This document shows positions 54,526 to 64,000 of a stretch of 64,000 bases of DNA, one piece after another. Each line of letters opens with the position of its first letter. Position 1 is the stretch's first letter. This stretch comes from Noviherbaspirillum galbum (GTDB lineage: Bacteria > Pseudomonadota > Gammaproteobacteria > Burkholderiales > Burkholderiaceae_D): contig NZ_JAAIVB010000048.1 of the NCBI RefSeq assembly GCF_010974945.1, positions 1 through 64,000 on the forward strand, given 5' to 3'. The position numbers and the translations under genes are program-made. The notes under the pieces are model-generated. The model worked only from the letters and a program-made list of their open reading frames with translations. It was not told where the DNA came from and did no database searches.

Positions 54526-57021
54526 TCAATGCAGATCCGCCTGCCTTGCATGTCCGTCGAGATACCATTCGCAGAAGGCGGCTCCCGACATCGGCGGGGC
54601 AAGATGGAAACCCTGCGCCTGGTGGCAGCCCTGGCCTTGCACGAAATCCAGCAAGCCTTCCGACTCCACGCCCTCCGCGACGACCTCCAGCCCCAGCGCG
54701 CGGCCAAGGGCAACCATGGCATTCGTGACCGCCTGGCTGGCGCTGCTATGCGGCGACGGCAGTATGAAGGTCTTGTCGATCTTCAGCTTGTTCAAGGGCA
54801 GCTTGACCAGGTAGGCGAGGCTGGAATATCCGGTGCCGAAATCGTCAAGCAGGATCTTCACCCCAGCCTGCTTGAGTTCAAAAAGCACGGCGGCCGCATG
54901 GTCGATGTTTTCCATGATGGCGGTTTCGGTCACTTCCACCTGGATGGCGTCCGGCTTGAGTCCTTCTTCTGCAAGCATGCCAAGCAGGCGGCGGGCGAAG
55001 CCCTGCTCGCGGAATTCGATCACGGACACGTTGACGGAGATCGGCACCGGCGGCAGGCCCGCCTCCCGCCAGGAGCGCGATTGCCGCGCCGCTTCGCGCA
55101 ACAGCCATTTGCCGATGCTGTTGATCATTCCGGTCGATTCCGCGACCGGAATGAAGCGGTCCGGCCCGATGTCGGCAGCGTTCCAGCGCAGCAGCGCTTC
55201 CACGCTGACCACGCGCCGGCTGCCGAGCTCGAAGATGGGTTGATAATGCAGGTGGAAGGCGTTGCCACGCACCGCATCCTTGAGCTTGCGCTCGATGGCC
55301 ATCTGCGCCTGCGCGACCACCGCATGGCTGGGGCAGAAGAACTGGACATTGTTGCGGCCGTTCTGCTTCGCCTGGTACATGGCCATGTCGGCATGGCTGA
55401 GCAGGGTGTCGATGTCGTCGCCGTCTTGCGGAAAGATGCTGATGCCGATCGACGTCGAGACCGACAGTGCCAGTTCACCGACGTGGAAGGGTTCGGCGAT
55501 ACGGGAAGCGATATGCCAGGCGACCTCCGCAGCGTACTGCGGATCGCCGGTGTCCTGCAACAGGATGACGAACTCGTCACCGCCAAGGCGCGCCACCATG
55601 TCTTCCTCGCGCACGCTTGCCATGAGGCGGCGCGCGGCTTCCTGCAGCACCGCGTCGCCCACTTCATGGCCATGGGAATCGTTCACCGGCTTGAAGCGGT
55701 CGAGATCCAGGAAGAGAAGCGCGGTACGGCGGTGGTGCCGGCGGTTGTGCGGCAGCTGGTAGCCGGCGTATTCGAATAACATGGTGCGGTTGGGCAGGCC
55801 GGTGAGCGGATCATGCAGCGAGGCATGGCGCAGCCTCTCCTGCGCCTGCTTGCGTTCCCCGATGTCGACCACGATCGCCACCAGCCCCTGGAATTGCCCG
55901 TCCGGTCCGCGCAGCGCGCTGACGCTGCTCTGCGCCCACATGTAGCCGCCATCCTTGCGCAGGTAGCGCTTTTCCAGCACGGCGTCGGGACCGCCGCACG
56001 CGAGTGCCTGCACTGCGGCGATCGTGGATGGCAACGATTCGGCGGCCGTGACGTCGGTTACGTTCATGGCCAGCAGTTCGCCTTCGGTGTACCCAAGCAT
56101 CTCGCAAAACTTGCGGTTCACCATCGTCATTTGTCCATTCACGTCGGTTTCCACCATGCCGGTGCTCGCCTGGGAAAAGATCTTGTGCAGCCGCTCTTCG
56201 CTGCGCCGGAGGTTTTCCTCGACGTGCTTCTGCTGGGAAATGTCGACGGTCATTCCCACCCACTTGAGCACGCTGCCGTCGCTATCAAGCACCGGCGCTG
56301 CCCGGACGTTGGTCCAGCACCAGGTATCGTCGGCGCGGCGCAGGCGCAGTTCGGCATTGAACGTGGCCTTCGTGGCAAGAGCGACCTGCCATGCCTGCAG
56401 GACGCGTGTGCGGTCGGCCGGGTGTATCGCCAGGTGCCATTTCTGGGCAATCCATGCTTCATGCGTTTGCCCGGTCCAGGCCCGCCAGCTCGGCGAGTCA
56501 TCGATTACACGTCCCTGCGAATCGGTTTCCCAGAAGGCCTGCGCATGCCCTTCGAGCAGGGTGCGCTGGCGAGTCTCGCTTTCCCGCAGGGCGAGTTCGG
56601 CACGCTTGCGGGCCGATACGTTGCTGAAAAGCACCGCGATCTGCCCGGGCGCATGTGCCGGAAATACCGTGCCCTCGACCCATATCCCGAGGGAGGCGAC
56701 GTAGGCTTCGAGGCGTTCCGACCGCTGGTTGGCCTCCACCTTGTCGAAGCTGTCGAGGAGATGCGCTTCGACATTCGGGGCCACTTCCCGAATCGACTTG
56801 CCTACCGCGTCGTGCAAGCCGGTCTCGCGCTTGAAGGCGCGATTGACCTCGACATAGCGGTAATTGCTAGGCTCGCCCGAGACGCCGGGCAAGCGCTCGA
56901 GCAGGCAGAAGCCTTGCTCCATCTTTTCGAACAGCAGCTCGTACTTGCTTTCGCTGTTCGGCAACGATGGTTGAATGTCCGCGCCGGGGAAAGCGGCCGG
57001 ACGATCTTCGTCCGCCGCCAT
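54526..57021 (-). CDS. PAS-PAS-PAS-GGDEF-EAL c-di-GMP enzyme
   Basis: An 831-residue cytoplasmic protein. Three PAS/PAC regions (about 20-140, 145-275, 280-395) precede a GGDEF domain with intact A-R-L-G-G-D-E-F and an R-E-E-D inhibitory-site motif five residues upstream, then an EAL domain with E-A-L-L-R-W, V-T-E-T-A-I, D-D-F-G-T-G-Y-S-S, K-I-D-K and E-G-V-E. Both catalytic domains look intact, so net activity (cyclase or phosphodiesterase) depends on PAS input. ATG 57021 overlaps the membrane-protein stop by one base (TGATG), so the two are coupled and share the FNR box at 58257. Confidence 0.93.
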   Translation of the reverse strand: MAADEDRPAAFPGADIQPSLPNSESKYELLFEKMEQGFCLLERLPGVSGEPSNYRYVEVNRAFKRETGLHDAVGKSIREVAPNVEAHLLDSFDKVEANQRSERLEAYVASLGIWVEGTVFPAHAPGQIAVLFSNVSARKRAELALRESETRQRTLLEGHAQAFWETDSQGRVIDDSPSWRAWTGQTHEAWIAQKWHLAIHPADRTRVLQAWQVALATKATFNAELRLRRADDTWCWTNVRAAPVLDSDGSVLKWVGMTVDISQQKHVEENLRRSEERLHKIFSQASTGMVETDVNGQMTMVNRKFCEMLGYTEGELLAMNVTDVTAAESLPSTIAAVQALACGGPDAVLEKRYLRKDGGYMWAQSSVSALRGPDGQFQGLVAIVVDIGERKQAQERLRHASLHDPLTGLPNRTMLFEYAGYQLPHNRRHHRRTALLFLDLDRFKPVNDSHGHEVGDAVLQEAARRLMASVREEDMVARLGGDEFVILLQDTGDPQYAAEVAWHIASRIAEPFHVGELALSVSTSIGISIFPQDGDDIDTLLSHADMAMYQAKQNGRNNVQFFCPSHAVVAQAQMAIERKLKDAVRGNAFHLHYQPIFELGSRRVVSVEALLRWNAADIGPDRFIPVAESTGMINSIGKWLLREAARQSRSWREAGLPPVPISVNVSVIEFREQGFARRLLGMLAEEGLKPDAIQVEVTETAIMENIDHAAAVLFELKQAGVKILLDDFGTGYSSLAYLVKLPLNKLKIDKTFILPSPHSSASQAVTNAMVALGRALGLEVVAEGVESEGLLDFVQGQGCHQAQGFHLAPPMSGAAFCEWYLDGHARQADLH

Positions 57022-58166
57022 CACGCGTGGCCGCTTGTGCGCGCGGCCCGATAGCGCTGCAATGTCCAGCTCGCCCAGCCGCCGATGCCTTCCAGCAGCG
57101 CGATGAACACGACCAGCCAGCCTACCACCGGTATCGTGCCGACCAGGCCCAAAACCAGGAGCGCAAGGGCAAAGAACAGCACCTGCCGCCGGCGGTCGGC
57201 CAGCGCTTCCGCGTGCATCATGCGCGCGAGCAGTCCGCCCAGGAAGAATGCCGCCGCCAGATAGCCGAGCAGCAACAGGAGCGGGTAAAGTGCGAACACG
57301 CCGAGACCGAGCGGAATGCCGACCAGCGTGACCAGCAGCAGCACGCCAAGCGGCGGCAAGGTGAACAGCAAGGCCAGGCCGATGCCGATGCTCTTGAGCG
57401 GCGCGCTCGTCATGCTTTGGCGAACACCCGCGATCGCATTCGGAAAGACGGCCTGCAGCAGCATGCCGCAAGCGAACATGCTGAGAATGAAGAACGGGTG
57501 GAAGCCGCCGGCCCTGCGATGCGCGCGCTCCTCCCATGCGCGAGGTTCTTCTTCCTGCACGATGCTGCCGCTGACCTTGCCGCGGGCATCGGCAGCCAGG
57601 GGACGCCGGCTGGCGTAATGCAGGTCGCCGTCGATGCGCGCGCCGGGTGCGAACGTGATCTCCTGTGCGTAGAGTTCGGTCTTTCCTCGCACCGGTCCGT
57701 CGATCACGATCCGATTGGCATAGATCCGGGCGCCGCGCTCCAGCGTGCCGGCCATCGTCACCTCGCCGCCCGCCAGCGCAGCCTCGCCCTTCACCACGCT
57801 CTCCTTGCCGACGCGCACCTGGCCGCCCGAGGCCACCAGGTCGCCGCCGACCTTGCCGGTGACGTCCACGCTGCCGCCAGCCACACGCAGGTCCTGGCCC
57901 ACGTCGCCGTCGATCCGCACCGAGCCGCCAGCAATGGCAACGTCCTCGCCAACCGGCGCCAGCAGCATGACGCGGCCCCCGACGGCATACAGATCTCCGG
58001 GTACGCTTTCCGTCATTCTTACTTCACCCGAAGCATGATAGGCATTGCCGCCTTCGGTACGAACCTCGGCATGGACAGGCTGCAACAGGCAGGCAAGCAT
58101 CAGCGCGAAGCCGGCCAGCGCGTGGCCAGGGCTTGGAGATGTGGTGGGACGGTATACGGTGGCCAT
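57021..58166 (-). CDS. Bactofilin-like beta-helix membrane protein
   Basis: A 381-residue protein with signal peptide (about 15-33), then repeats of short strands with D-G-D-V, V-A-G-G-S-V, V-G-G-D-L-V-A-S-G-G (about 40-190), the pattern of polymer-forming right-handed beta-helices, and a C-terminal region with about five membrane segments (230-365). AAAGGAGA precedes ATG 58166. Similar proteins carry a DUF8173-like membrane part. It may form an envelope scaffold. An FNR box sits 90 nt upstream. Confidence 0.82.
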   Translation of the reverse strand: MATVYRPTTSPSPGHALAGFALMLACLLQPVHAEVRTEGGNAYHASGEVRMTESVPGDLYAVGGRVMLLAPVGEDVAIAGGSVRIDGDVGQDLRVAGGSVDVTGKVGGDLVASGGQVRVGKESVVKGEAALAGGEVTMAGTLERGARIYANRIVIDGPVRGKTELYAQEITFAPGARIDGDLHYASRRPLAADARGKVSGSIVQEEEPRAWEERAHRRAGGFHPFFILSMFACGMLLQAVFPNAIAGVRQSMTSAPLKSIGIGLALLFTLPPLGVLLLVTLVGIPLGLGVFALYPLLLLLGYLAAAFFLGGLLARMMHAEALADRRRQVLFFALALLVLGLVGTIPVVGWLVVFIALLEGIGGWASWTLQRYRAARTSGHA

Positions 58167-58229
58167 GGTGTCTCTCCTTTGCGCTGATGAAAGAAAGATG
58201 GTCCTGGGCATGGTGAGGCCATGAATTAC

Positions 58230-58270
58230 ACGATAGGAGGCGGCGTTGCCATCGGCTTGATTGATGTCAA
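58230..58270 (-). promoter_or_regulatory. FNR/Anr box and -10, spacing class 21 (beta-helix protein and GGDEF-EAL)
   Basis: Box at 58257-58270, read on the minus strand as TTGACATCAATCAA (full match); 21 nt later TATCGT (58230-58235). Target start 58166. Confidence 0.8.
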
Positions 58271-58372
58271 AATGGGCGCAGGCCGGCGTCCTATGGCTTG
58301 GAGAGCGTCGCGTCGCGAAACACGAATGGATGGACGCTTGATTCCTTAAAACACCAAGATGAGGAACGGCCG

Positions 58373-59302
58373 TCAGGCCCGCGACTCGCGTTGAATCAAC
58401 TCAAGCCCCTTCCTGTATGAGGTCACCTCGAATTCCGGGAAGCGCCGCTTGAATTTCGTCGAGTCGAACAAGCTGTCGCATCCGTAGCGGGGCAGCAGCT
58501 CCCGGATTTCCCGCACTGTCGGAGAAAAAATACCCGCGCCGATCAAGGCCCATTTGCTGATGACGGTGTACGAGGCATCCCTCCCGAAAATCCCGCAGGC
58601 CAGTTCGATGAATTGCTTGTAGGTGAGGCGATCGTCACTGCAGGGCAGGTGCCAGGTCTGGCCGAATGCGTCGGGCGCATTGCCGATGGCCGCCAGTGCG
58701 CGGCTGGCGTCGGGCGTCCAGATGAGCGTTCGCAGCGTGTCGTCCCTGACCGGCACCCGCGGCTTCTTGCCGGACTTGAGGTTGTCGATGACCAGCGTAT
58801 TCGTGACGCTCTGCGTTTTGCCGGGGCCGTAAAACTCGGGCGCCCTGCACAGGGCGACCGGGATGTCCCCGCGCTTCATTTCATCCAGGACCATGGCCGC
58901 CATTCTTGCGCGGACCCGGCCCTTGCGCCCGACCGGCGCGAAGGCCGTCTCTTCCGTCATGAGCCGGTCGTCCTGCGGGTACATGTAGGTATTGTCGAAA
59001 TAGGCGAAGCTGGCGCCCGCCGCGCGGCAGGCATCCAGGGCATTCTTCAGCATGACGGGAAACTGCTTCTCCCATAATTCCGTGTCAGGCGGCAGGCCGG
59101 CGGTGAAGTAGACCACGCTGCTGCCCTTGACCGCCTCGGCGGTCTGCCTCGCGTCGAGAAGGTCGGCCGATGCCAGCGTGTCCGTCTCGTTGACCTTGCG
59201 GGGATGGCGGCTCACGAGCCTCAGGCCGGTCTCATGCTTGCGCCGAAGCTCCCGCGCCAGCTCAACCGCGATCTGGCCATTTGCGCCCAATATCGTTTGC
59301 AT
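58373..59302 (-). CDS. NAD(P)-dependent epimerase/dehydratase-like protein
   Basis: A 309-residue extended-SDR-like protein. The start M-Q-T-I-L-G-A-N-G-Q-I-A is a G-x-x-G-x-x-type nucleotide site, degenerate at the first glycines. Y-M-Y-P-Q and a later N-T-L-V are present, but the classic Y-x3-K catalytic pair is not clear. GAGGGA before ATG 59302. It may be an oxidoreductase or a sugar nucleotide-modifying protein; no cluster supports either. Confidence 0.75.
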   Translation of the reverse strand: MQTILGANGQIAVELARELRRKHETGLRLVSRHPRKVNETDTLASADLLDARQTAEAVKGSSVVYFTAGLPPDTELWEKQFPVMLKNALDACRAAGASFAYFDNTYMYPQDDRLMTEETAFAPVGRKGRVRARMAAMVLDEMKRGDIPVALCRAPEFYGPGKTQSVTNTLVIDNLKSGKKPRVPVRDDTLRTLIWTPDASRALAAIGNAPDAFGQTWHLPCSDDRLTYKQFIELACGIFGRDASYTVISKWALIGAGIFSPTVREIRELLPRYGCDSLFDSTKFKRRFPEFEVTSYRKGLELIQRESRA

Positions 59303-59402
59303 TCCCGTCCCTCGAAAAGTCACTTCGCAGGATCATGCGCCCATCTCCCGCGGCGAGCAAGCCGGAGTCCTGCCTGAAATCGGAACGAGGGGCGGGAATG
59401 CC

Positions 59403-61106
59403 TTAGAACTCTTCCCAGTCGTCACCGGTAGCGACCGGAAGCTGCCGTTTCGGCGCCACGCGCGTGACGGATCGCGTCACCCGGGTCGCCAGGGCAGCGG
59501 GAACGATCGCGTTCACGCGCGCGGAAATCGCGGCGGGCGCCTGCGCTGCGGCATGGCTTCCTTCCAGCCTGAACAAGGCTACCGCCTCGGTCAGCTTCTC
59601 GGCCTGCTGCTGCATCGCGTTGGACGCGGCGGCCGCTTCCTCCACCAGGGCGGCGTTCTGCTGGGTCACGGCGTCCATCTGCGTGATGGCCTGGTTGACC
59701 TGCTCGATGCCGGCGGTCTGCTCGGCGCTCGCGGCGGTGATCTCGGCCATGATGTCGGTGACGCGGCGCACGCTTTCCATGATTTCCTGCATCGTCCTGC
59801 CGGCCTGGCTGACAAGCATGCTGCCGGCGTCGACGCGTTCCACCGAACTGTCGATGAGCGACTTGATTTCCTTGGCGGCTGCCGCCGAGCGTTGCGCCAG
59901 CGTGCGGACTTCGCTCGCCACGACGGCGAAGCCGCGGCCCTGCTCGCCGGCACGCGCCGCTTCCACCGCCGCATTGAGCGCAAGGATGTTGGTCTGGAAG
60001 GCGATGCTGTCGATCACGGAAATGATGTCGACGATCTTGCGTGCCGAGGCATTGATGTCGCCCATCGTGCCGACGACCTCGCCGATGACTTCGCCGCCCT
60101 TGACTGCCACTTCGGACGCGGTGTTGGCCAGCGCGTTGGCCTGGCGCGCGTTGTCCGCGTTATGGCGCACCGCCGAAGTGAGTTGTTCCATCGACGAGGC
60201 GGTTTCTCCGAGCGAGCTGGCCTGCTGCTCGGTGCGCGTCGACAGGTCGAGGTTACCGGCAGCGATCTCGCCCGAGGCGGTGGTGATGGCCTCGGTGCCC
60301 TGGCGCACGTCGGACACGATCTTCTGCAGGCTGGAGTTCATGTCGCGCAGCGCCTGCAGCAGCTCGCCGGTCTCGTCGCGCGAATCGACCTGGATGTCAC
60401 CGGCGAGGTCGCCGCTCGCAACGCGCCGCGCAGCGGTCACCGCCTTGCGCAGCGGTCCGGTGATGCCGCTGGTCAGCCACCATGCGGAAGCCACGCCGAA
60501 CAGCACCACGAGCGCGCTCAGCCCGAACAGCTCCAGCCGGCCGCGGCTTTCCAGGGCTTCGGCCCGTTCGGCCGCCTCGTCGAGCTGCTTGCGCTGCAAC
60601 TGCAGGAACTGCCCGACCAATTCAAGGTAGCGGGCGGAGGCCGGCAGGTACTGTTCATCCAGCACCTTGCTGGCTTCCTCGGCGCGCCCCTCGGCCTTCA
60701 GCTTGAACACCGCGTCCCGGCTCAGGATGTAGGACGCGCGCACTTCGCTGATCTTGTTGAACAGGGATTTCTCGGCTTCGCTGGTGATGAGCTTTTCGAT
60801 CTTCTTCATCAACTCGGTGCTGCTCTTCGAGGAGGCGGCGGCATCCGCCGCGAAGAATTGCGAAAGCGTCGCGTCGGCGCTTTTCGCGACGGCGGTGGTG
60901 CGCGTGACCGCGCTGGTGATGTTGCGGTTCCAGTCGCTGACCAGCCGCTCGGTCATGAGCGGCTCGGCCATGACGTCGCGCATGTTGGCGCCCAGGCTTC
61001 CTATCGTCCAGATGCCGTCGGCCGCAATCAGTGCCGACAAGCCGATCGCGGCGGCGAAGCCCAATGCGAGGCGTCGGCCGATCTTCATGTTCTTCAATAA
61101 CTTCAT
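59403..61106 (-). CDS. Methyl-accepting chemotaxis protein, four-helix-bundle type
   Basis: A 567-residue Tsr/Tar-like receptor. Membrane helix about 15-35, periplasmic helical bundle about 36-190 of the 4HB_MCP kind, second helix about 192-212, HAMP to 265, signalling domain with [20 protein letters not shown] and methylation helices. It ends D-W-E-E-F, matching the x-W-x-x-F pentapeptide that tethers CheR and CheB. ATG 61106 is chosen for spacing to AGGG; MVMKLL from 61112 is possible. Not part of the che operon at the left end. Confidence 0.93.
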   Translation of the reverse strand: MKLLKNMKIGRRLALGFAAAIGLSALIAADGIWTIGSLGANMRDVMAEPLMTERLVSDWNRNITSAVTRTTAVAKSADATLSQFFAADAAASSKSSTELMKKIEKLITSEAEKSLFNKISEVRASYILSRDAVFKLKAEGRAEEASKVLDEQYLPASARYLELVGQFLQLQRKQLDEAAERAEALESRGRLELFGLSALVVLFGVASAWWLTSGITGPLRKAVTAARRVASGDLAGDIQVDSRDETGELLQALRDMNSSLQKIVSDVRQGTEAITTASGEIAAGNLDLSTRTEQQASSLGETASSMEQLTSAVRHNADNARQANALANTASEVAVKGGEVIGEVVGTMGDINASARKIVDIISVIDSIAFQTNILALNAAVEAARAGEQGRGFAVVASEVRTLAQRSAAAAKEIKSLIDSSVERVDAGSMLVSQAGRTMQEIMESVRRVTDIMAEITAASAEQTAGIEQVNQAITQMDAVTQQNAALVEEAAAASNAMQQQAEKLTEAVALFRLEGSHAAAQAPAAISARVNAIVPAALATRVTRSVTRVAPKRQLPVATGDDWEEF

Positions 61107-61389
61107 GACCATCCCTAGTTCGATTTTTGTGCTGCGGCCGAGCGCGCAGGCTTGTTGCGAGCTTGATGCGAGTGAGAACATCCCATAGGAGACCGGTGCG
61201 GGAATGATTAGGGGGAGTAGGAAGGTCCCGGGCCGGGCGCGGTCCGTATTTTCCTGGCGCTCGCCCTTGCTTAGCCTGCCGGTTTCCTTGATGTTCCTTA
61301 TTGTTTTGACGTTTCCTCGCGGAAACACGATGCTAGTGTATCGCCACGAATCCTGCAATAAAATGGTCCAAAACGTTGTTTTCAACTCC

Positions 61390-62076
61390 ATGGAAAATTT
61401 TGTCGAAATCGCCGATCGTGACGGAAGCTTCAGCGTTTCGGTCCTTACTGCCAGCAAATCTTCGCGTGTCGTCCTGTTTGCGGCCGGCGCGGGAGGAAAT
61501 CCGCGGCGCCACATGCCGCTGCTGCAGACACTTGCCGATCATGGCTTTACCGTCGTGGCGCCGCATTTCGAGCGGGTGGCGGGCCATGCCATCTCCGAGG
61601 CCGATCTGTCCTTGCGGATCCGGCGGCTCGCGCTCGCGCTCGACTACGCCGCCGGGACAGGCCACCCCGTCGACGGGATCGGACATTCGATCGGCGCGGC
61701 AATGCTGATCGGCCTGTCGGGCGGGCAGATGTGGATGCGACATGGTGAAAAGCTGGATATCGCCGCCGGCCAGCGCATCGAACGCCTGGTGCTGTTCACG
61801 CCGGCGACGGATTTCTTCCGGGCGCCCGGCGCGCTCGATGGCGTGCATGCGCCGATGCAGGTGTGGGCCGGCGAACTGGACGACGTCACGCCGCCGTCTC
61901 AAACGCTGTTTCTCAAGAACGCCTTGGGCGATCTGGTCGATGCCCGCGTCGTTCCAGGCGCCGGACATTTCTCGTTCATGAATGAATTGCCGCCGCACGT
62001 GACGGACAGCCTTGAGAATCGCGAGGCTTTCCTCGATCACCTGGCCCGGGAAACGCGGCGCTTCCTCCTGGCGTAA
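61390..62076 (+). CDS. Alpha/beta-hydrolase-like protein
   Basis: A 228-residue protein with [11 protein letters not shown] near residue 32 (oxyanion region), G-H-S-I-G-A near 98 (serine nucleophile in G-x-S-x-G), a possible acidic residue in G-E-L-D-D and catalytic His in G-A-G-H-F-S-F near 198. Probable esterase or small-molecule hydrolase. Starts at 61330, 61363 or 61390 are possible and none has a good ribosome-binding site; a TTGACG at 61306 could be a -35 element. Confidence 0.75.
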   Translation: MENFVEIADRDGSFSVSVLTASKSSRVVLFAAGAGGNPRRHMPLLQTLADHGFTVVAPHFERVAGHAISEADLSLRIRRLALALDYAAGTGHPVDGIGHSIGAAMLIGLSGGQMWMRHGEKLDIAAGQRIERLVLFTPATDFFRAPGALDGVHAPMQVWAGELDDVTPPSQTLFLKNALGDLVDARVVPGAGHFSFMNELPPHVTDSLENREAFLDHLARETRRFLLA

Positions 62077-62086
62077 GGCGGGCGCC

Positions 62087-63103
62087 TCATCGCTCGCCGG
62101 TACCGGCATGTTCGAGCGGACGGCCATACTGCTGCCGGTATTGAGAGGTCGTCATGCCGGTCACCCGCTTGAAGGTGCGCATCAGGCTTGCCTCGTCGGC
62201 GAAGCCTGCCTCCCCGCAGATCGTTTTCATGGATGCGGTGGAGGCCACCAGCGCATCCGCGACCTGGGCCAGCTTGACCAGCCGCAGCCACTTGCCTGCG
62301 CTGACTTGCGCATGCCGCTCGATCCGCCTGCTGAGGGTTCTGGCGGACACGGCGAGGTAGTCCGCTGCGATGCCGAGGTTCAGGCCGGCAGCAGGTACGT
62401 TGCGGACATGGGCAACCAGGCGCTGCAGCTGAGGATCCGCCTGCACCATGAGCTCGACCGGCCGGAATGCAGGGTGTCCCGTGTCCGATCGCGGGACGAG
62501 CATGGCGCGCTCCACGTCCCGCAAGACCTCCGCGGGTATCCGGCGCATGAGCAGCCAGTTGAGCAAGGCCCAGTAGCCGTTCGCGCCGGCGGCGGTAACG
62601 ATGCTGCGGTCCTCGACGACGGCTTGCCGGAAGTCCCACCTGATCGCCGCGAACCGTTCGCGAAGAGGCCGCTCCAGCCACCATGTCGCCGTCGCTTCGC
62701 AACGGTCGATCCTTCCCGCCGCCGCGACGAGCGCGACACCCATGCAATAGGTCCACAGCGCCGTTTGCTTCGGCAACTGGCGCAGCCAGGCAAGCAGGCG
62801 GGCCTGGCGGTCGAGCATGCGATCGAGGTCGGCGGCGGATTCGGCCCAGAAGCCCGGCAGCAGATAGGCATCGCAAGGTTCGCGCAGGGCATGGTCCAGG
62901 TGTAGCACCGGACCGTCGACCAGTTCGACCCTGCCGCTCTCGGCGCCGATCCAGACCGGATCGAACACCGGCTTGCCCATCCGCCGGTTGATCGCCCGGA
63001 ACAGATCGGAGGCGGCAAAGAGCCCGGCCGGCATGCAGCCCGGGTAGACGAGGAGCCCGATCTTGATGCTTGCCCGTCGAGGCGAACGAGAGGGTGGTGT
63101 CAT
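62087..63103 (-). CDS. GlxA-type AraC-family regulator
   Basis: A 338-residue protein with a DJ-1/PfpI-like N-terminal domain (about 12-185; I-G-L-L-V-Y-P-G-C, nucleophile-elbow Cys in T-Y-C-M-G) and a C-terminal AraC HTH pair (about 215-320; A-A-D-Y-L-A-V-S-A-R-T-L-S-R-R, then C-G-E-A-G-F-A-D-E-A-S-L-M-R-T-F-K). Likely controls the divergent hydrolase gene at 63206 (102-bp gap). ATG 63103 is used; a TTG at 63112 is possible. Confidence 0.9.
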   Translation of the reverse strand: MTPPSRSPRRASIKIGLLVYPGCMPAGLFAASDLFRAINRRMGKPVFDPVWIGAESGRVELVDGPVLHLDHALREPCDAYLLPGFWAESAADLDRMLDRQARLLAWLRQLPKQTALWTYCMGVALVAAAGRIDRCEATATWWLERPLRERFAAIRWDFRQAVVEDRSIVTAAGANGYWALLNWLLMRRIPAEVLRDVERAMLVPRSDTGHPAFRPVELMVQADPQLQRLVAHVRNVPAAGLNLGIAADYLAVSARTLSRRIERHAQVSAGKWLRLVKLAQVADALVASTASMKTICGEAGFADEASLMRTFKRVTGMTTSQYRQQYGRPLEHAGTGER

Positions 63104-63205
63104 GATATGCAAGGATTATGGCATGAATTGCCATAGTCAGGACCGGCCGGGCAAGCCACACTCCAGGCATGCGTGCATTTCGCGGCGCTTAACTTCAGGA
63201 GGCAG

Positions 63206-64000
63206 GCATGTTCGTCAACGTCGATGGGGCACGGATCCATTTTTCCGATTCAGGCGAGGGAGCACCTGTGCTTTTCCTGCATGGCATTCCTGACTCCTGC
63301 ACGGTGTGGGATGGCGTCATTCCCACGGTAAGCCAGGGCCATCGATGCCTGGCGCCCGACTTGCCCGGCTTTGGCCAGTCTGCGGAGCCGCATGGGTTCA
63401 GGGTAAACCTGGAGAACATGGCGCGTTTCATCGACGGCTTCCTCGATGCGCTCGGCATCACGGAACCCATCCATCTGGTCGTGCATGACATCGGCGGGCC
63501 GTATGGCCTGGCATGGGCGGTGCGGCATCCTGACCGGGTACGGAGCATCGCGATCATGAACACCGTGTTCCAGTCCGAATACCGCTGGCATCGGTATGGG
63601 CGCATCTGCCGGACCCGGGGGCTGGGCGAGTTGCTGCAACTCCTCACTTCGCAGTCCGGCCTCGCGCGGGCGATGCGCCAGAACTCCGGGGCGAACAAGC
63701 CGAGCCGCGCCCATGTCAGTGCCACATACCGCGCCTTTACCGGCCGGGTGCGCCGGATGGTGCTGCGGCTTTATCGCGGCCTCGATCCGGAAGTGTTCGA
63801 AGGCTGGGATGCGAGCCTGCGCGCCTTGTCGAACAGCGTTCCCTCGCTCGTCATGTGGGGCGATCGGGATACCTACATTGGAAGCGTCTTCGCGGACCGT
63901 TTCGGGGCGAGGCAGGTGATGCATTTCCCGGAAAGCGGCCATTGGCTGATGTTGGAAGCGCCGGAGGTGGTTTCCCGGCGGCTGCTGGCGCTCTTCGCCG
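63206..64000 (+). CDS. Alpha/beta hydrolase with Asp nucleophile (cut by window end)
   Basis: 265 residues visible, no stop. Oxyanion H-G-I-P near 26, nucleophile motif V-V-H-D-I-G-G-P near 93 with Asp where esterases have Ser, acid in W-G-D-R-D near 218 and His in S-G-H-W-L near 244. An Asp nucleophile marks the epoxide hydrolase/haloalkane (or haloacid) dehalogenase branch. GGAGG precedes ATG 63206. Divergent from the GlxA-type regulator. Exact substrate unknown. Confidence 0.85.

Overview
The window is high-GC DNA densely packed with genes. Gene families and style point to a betaproteobacterium of the order Burkholderiales, probably Oxalobacteraceae-like; this is inferred from protein families, not from a marker gene. 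I saw no rRNA, tRNA, CRISPR array, insertion sequence or phage gene.

Layout. (1) 1-7315, minus strand: a chemotaxis operon read leftward (MCP-like protein, CheY, STAS protein, CheA, sCache MCP, CheW, PAS-MCP cut by the window edge). CheA carries a tandem repeat that matches the c-di-GMP-binding MshEN motif almost exactly. (2) 7633-16302: two split phosphorelays with separate histidine kinase, receiver and Hpt genes, next to c-di-GMP phosphodiesterases (HD-GYP and REC-EAL). (3) 16658-25674, plus strand: a stress and ion-homeostasis block (YgaP-like protein, MgtA-type P-ATPase, APH/AAA kinase fusion, orphan solute-binding protein, CBS-BON protein, small cytochrome c, two membrane paralogues, BON protein, Hsp20). 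(4) 25787-28857, minus: an oxygen-type regulator of the FNR/Anr class with all four cluster cysteines, preceded by a PAS histidine kinase and NarL-type regulator. (5) 29404-52380: universal stress proteins, alcohol and lactate dehydrogenases, an acyltransferase, two exporter systems, a BON paralogue, a cytochrome b, and an operon for acetyl-CoA ligase plus 2-oxoacid dehydrogenase E1/E2 and an acyl carrier protein. (6) 52413-58166: a repeat-rich lipoprotein, then a bactofilin-like membrane protein coupled to a GGDEF-EAL protein. (7) 58373-64000: an epimerase-like protein, another MCP, a hydrolase, a GlxA-type regulator and a truncated Asp-nucleophile hydrolase.

How it fits together. Eleven sites of the form TTGAY-N4-RTCAN lie 64-229 bp upstream of start codons across regions 3, 5 and 6. 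Eight are followed after 21-22 nt by a -10-like hexamer (the spacing of class II FNR promoters) and three after 32 nt, one helical turn further out. Together with the encoded FNR protein this looks like a compact low-oxygen regulon, similar in content to the low-oxygen-activated (lxa) locus of Burkholderia cenocepacia: stress proteins, fermentation enzymes, acetyl-CoA metabolism and envelope exporters. One box drives the GGDEF-EAL unit. With the MshEN-like CheA and the phosphorelay phosphodiesterases, the window suggests a link between oxygen, c-di-GMP and chemotaxis.
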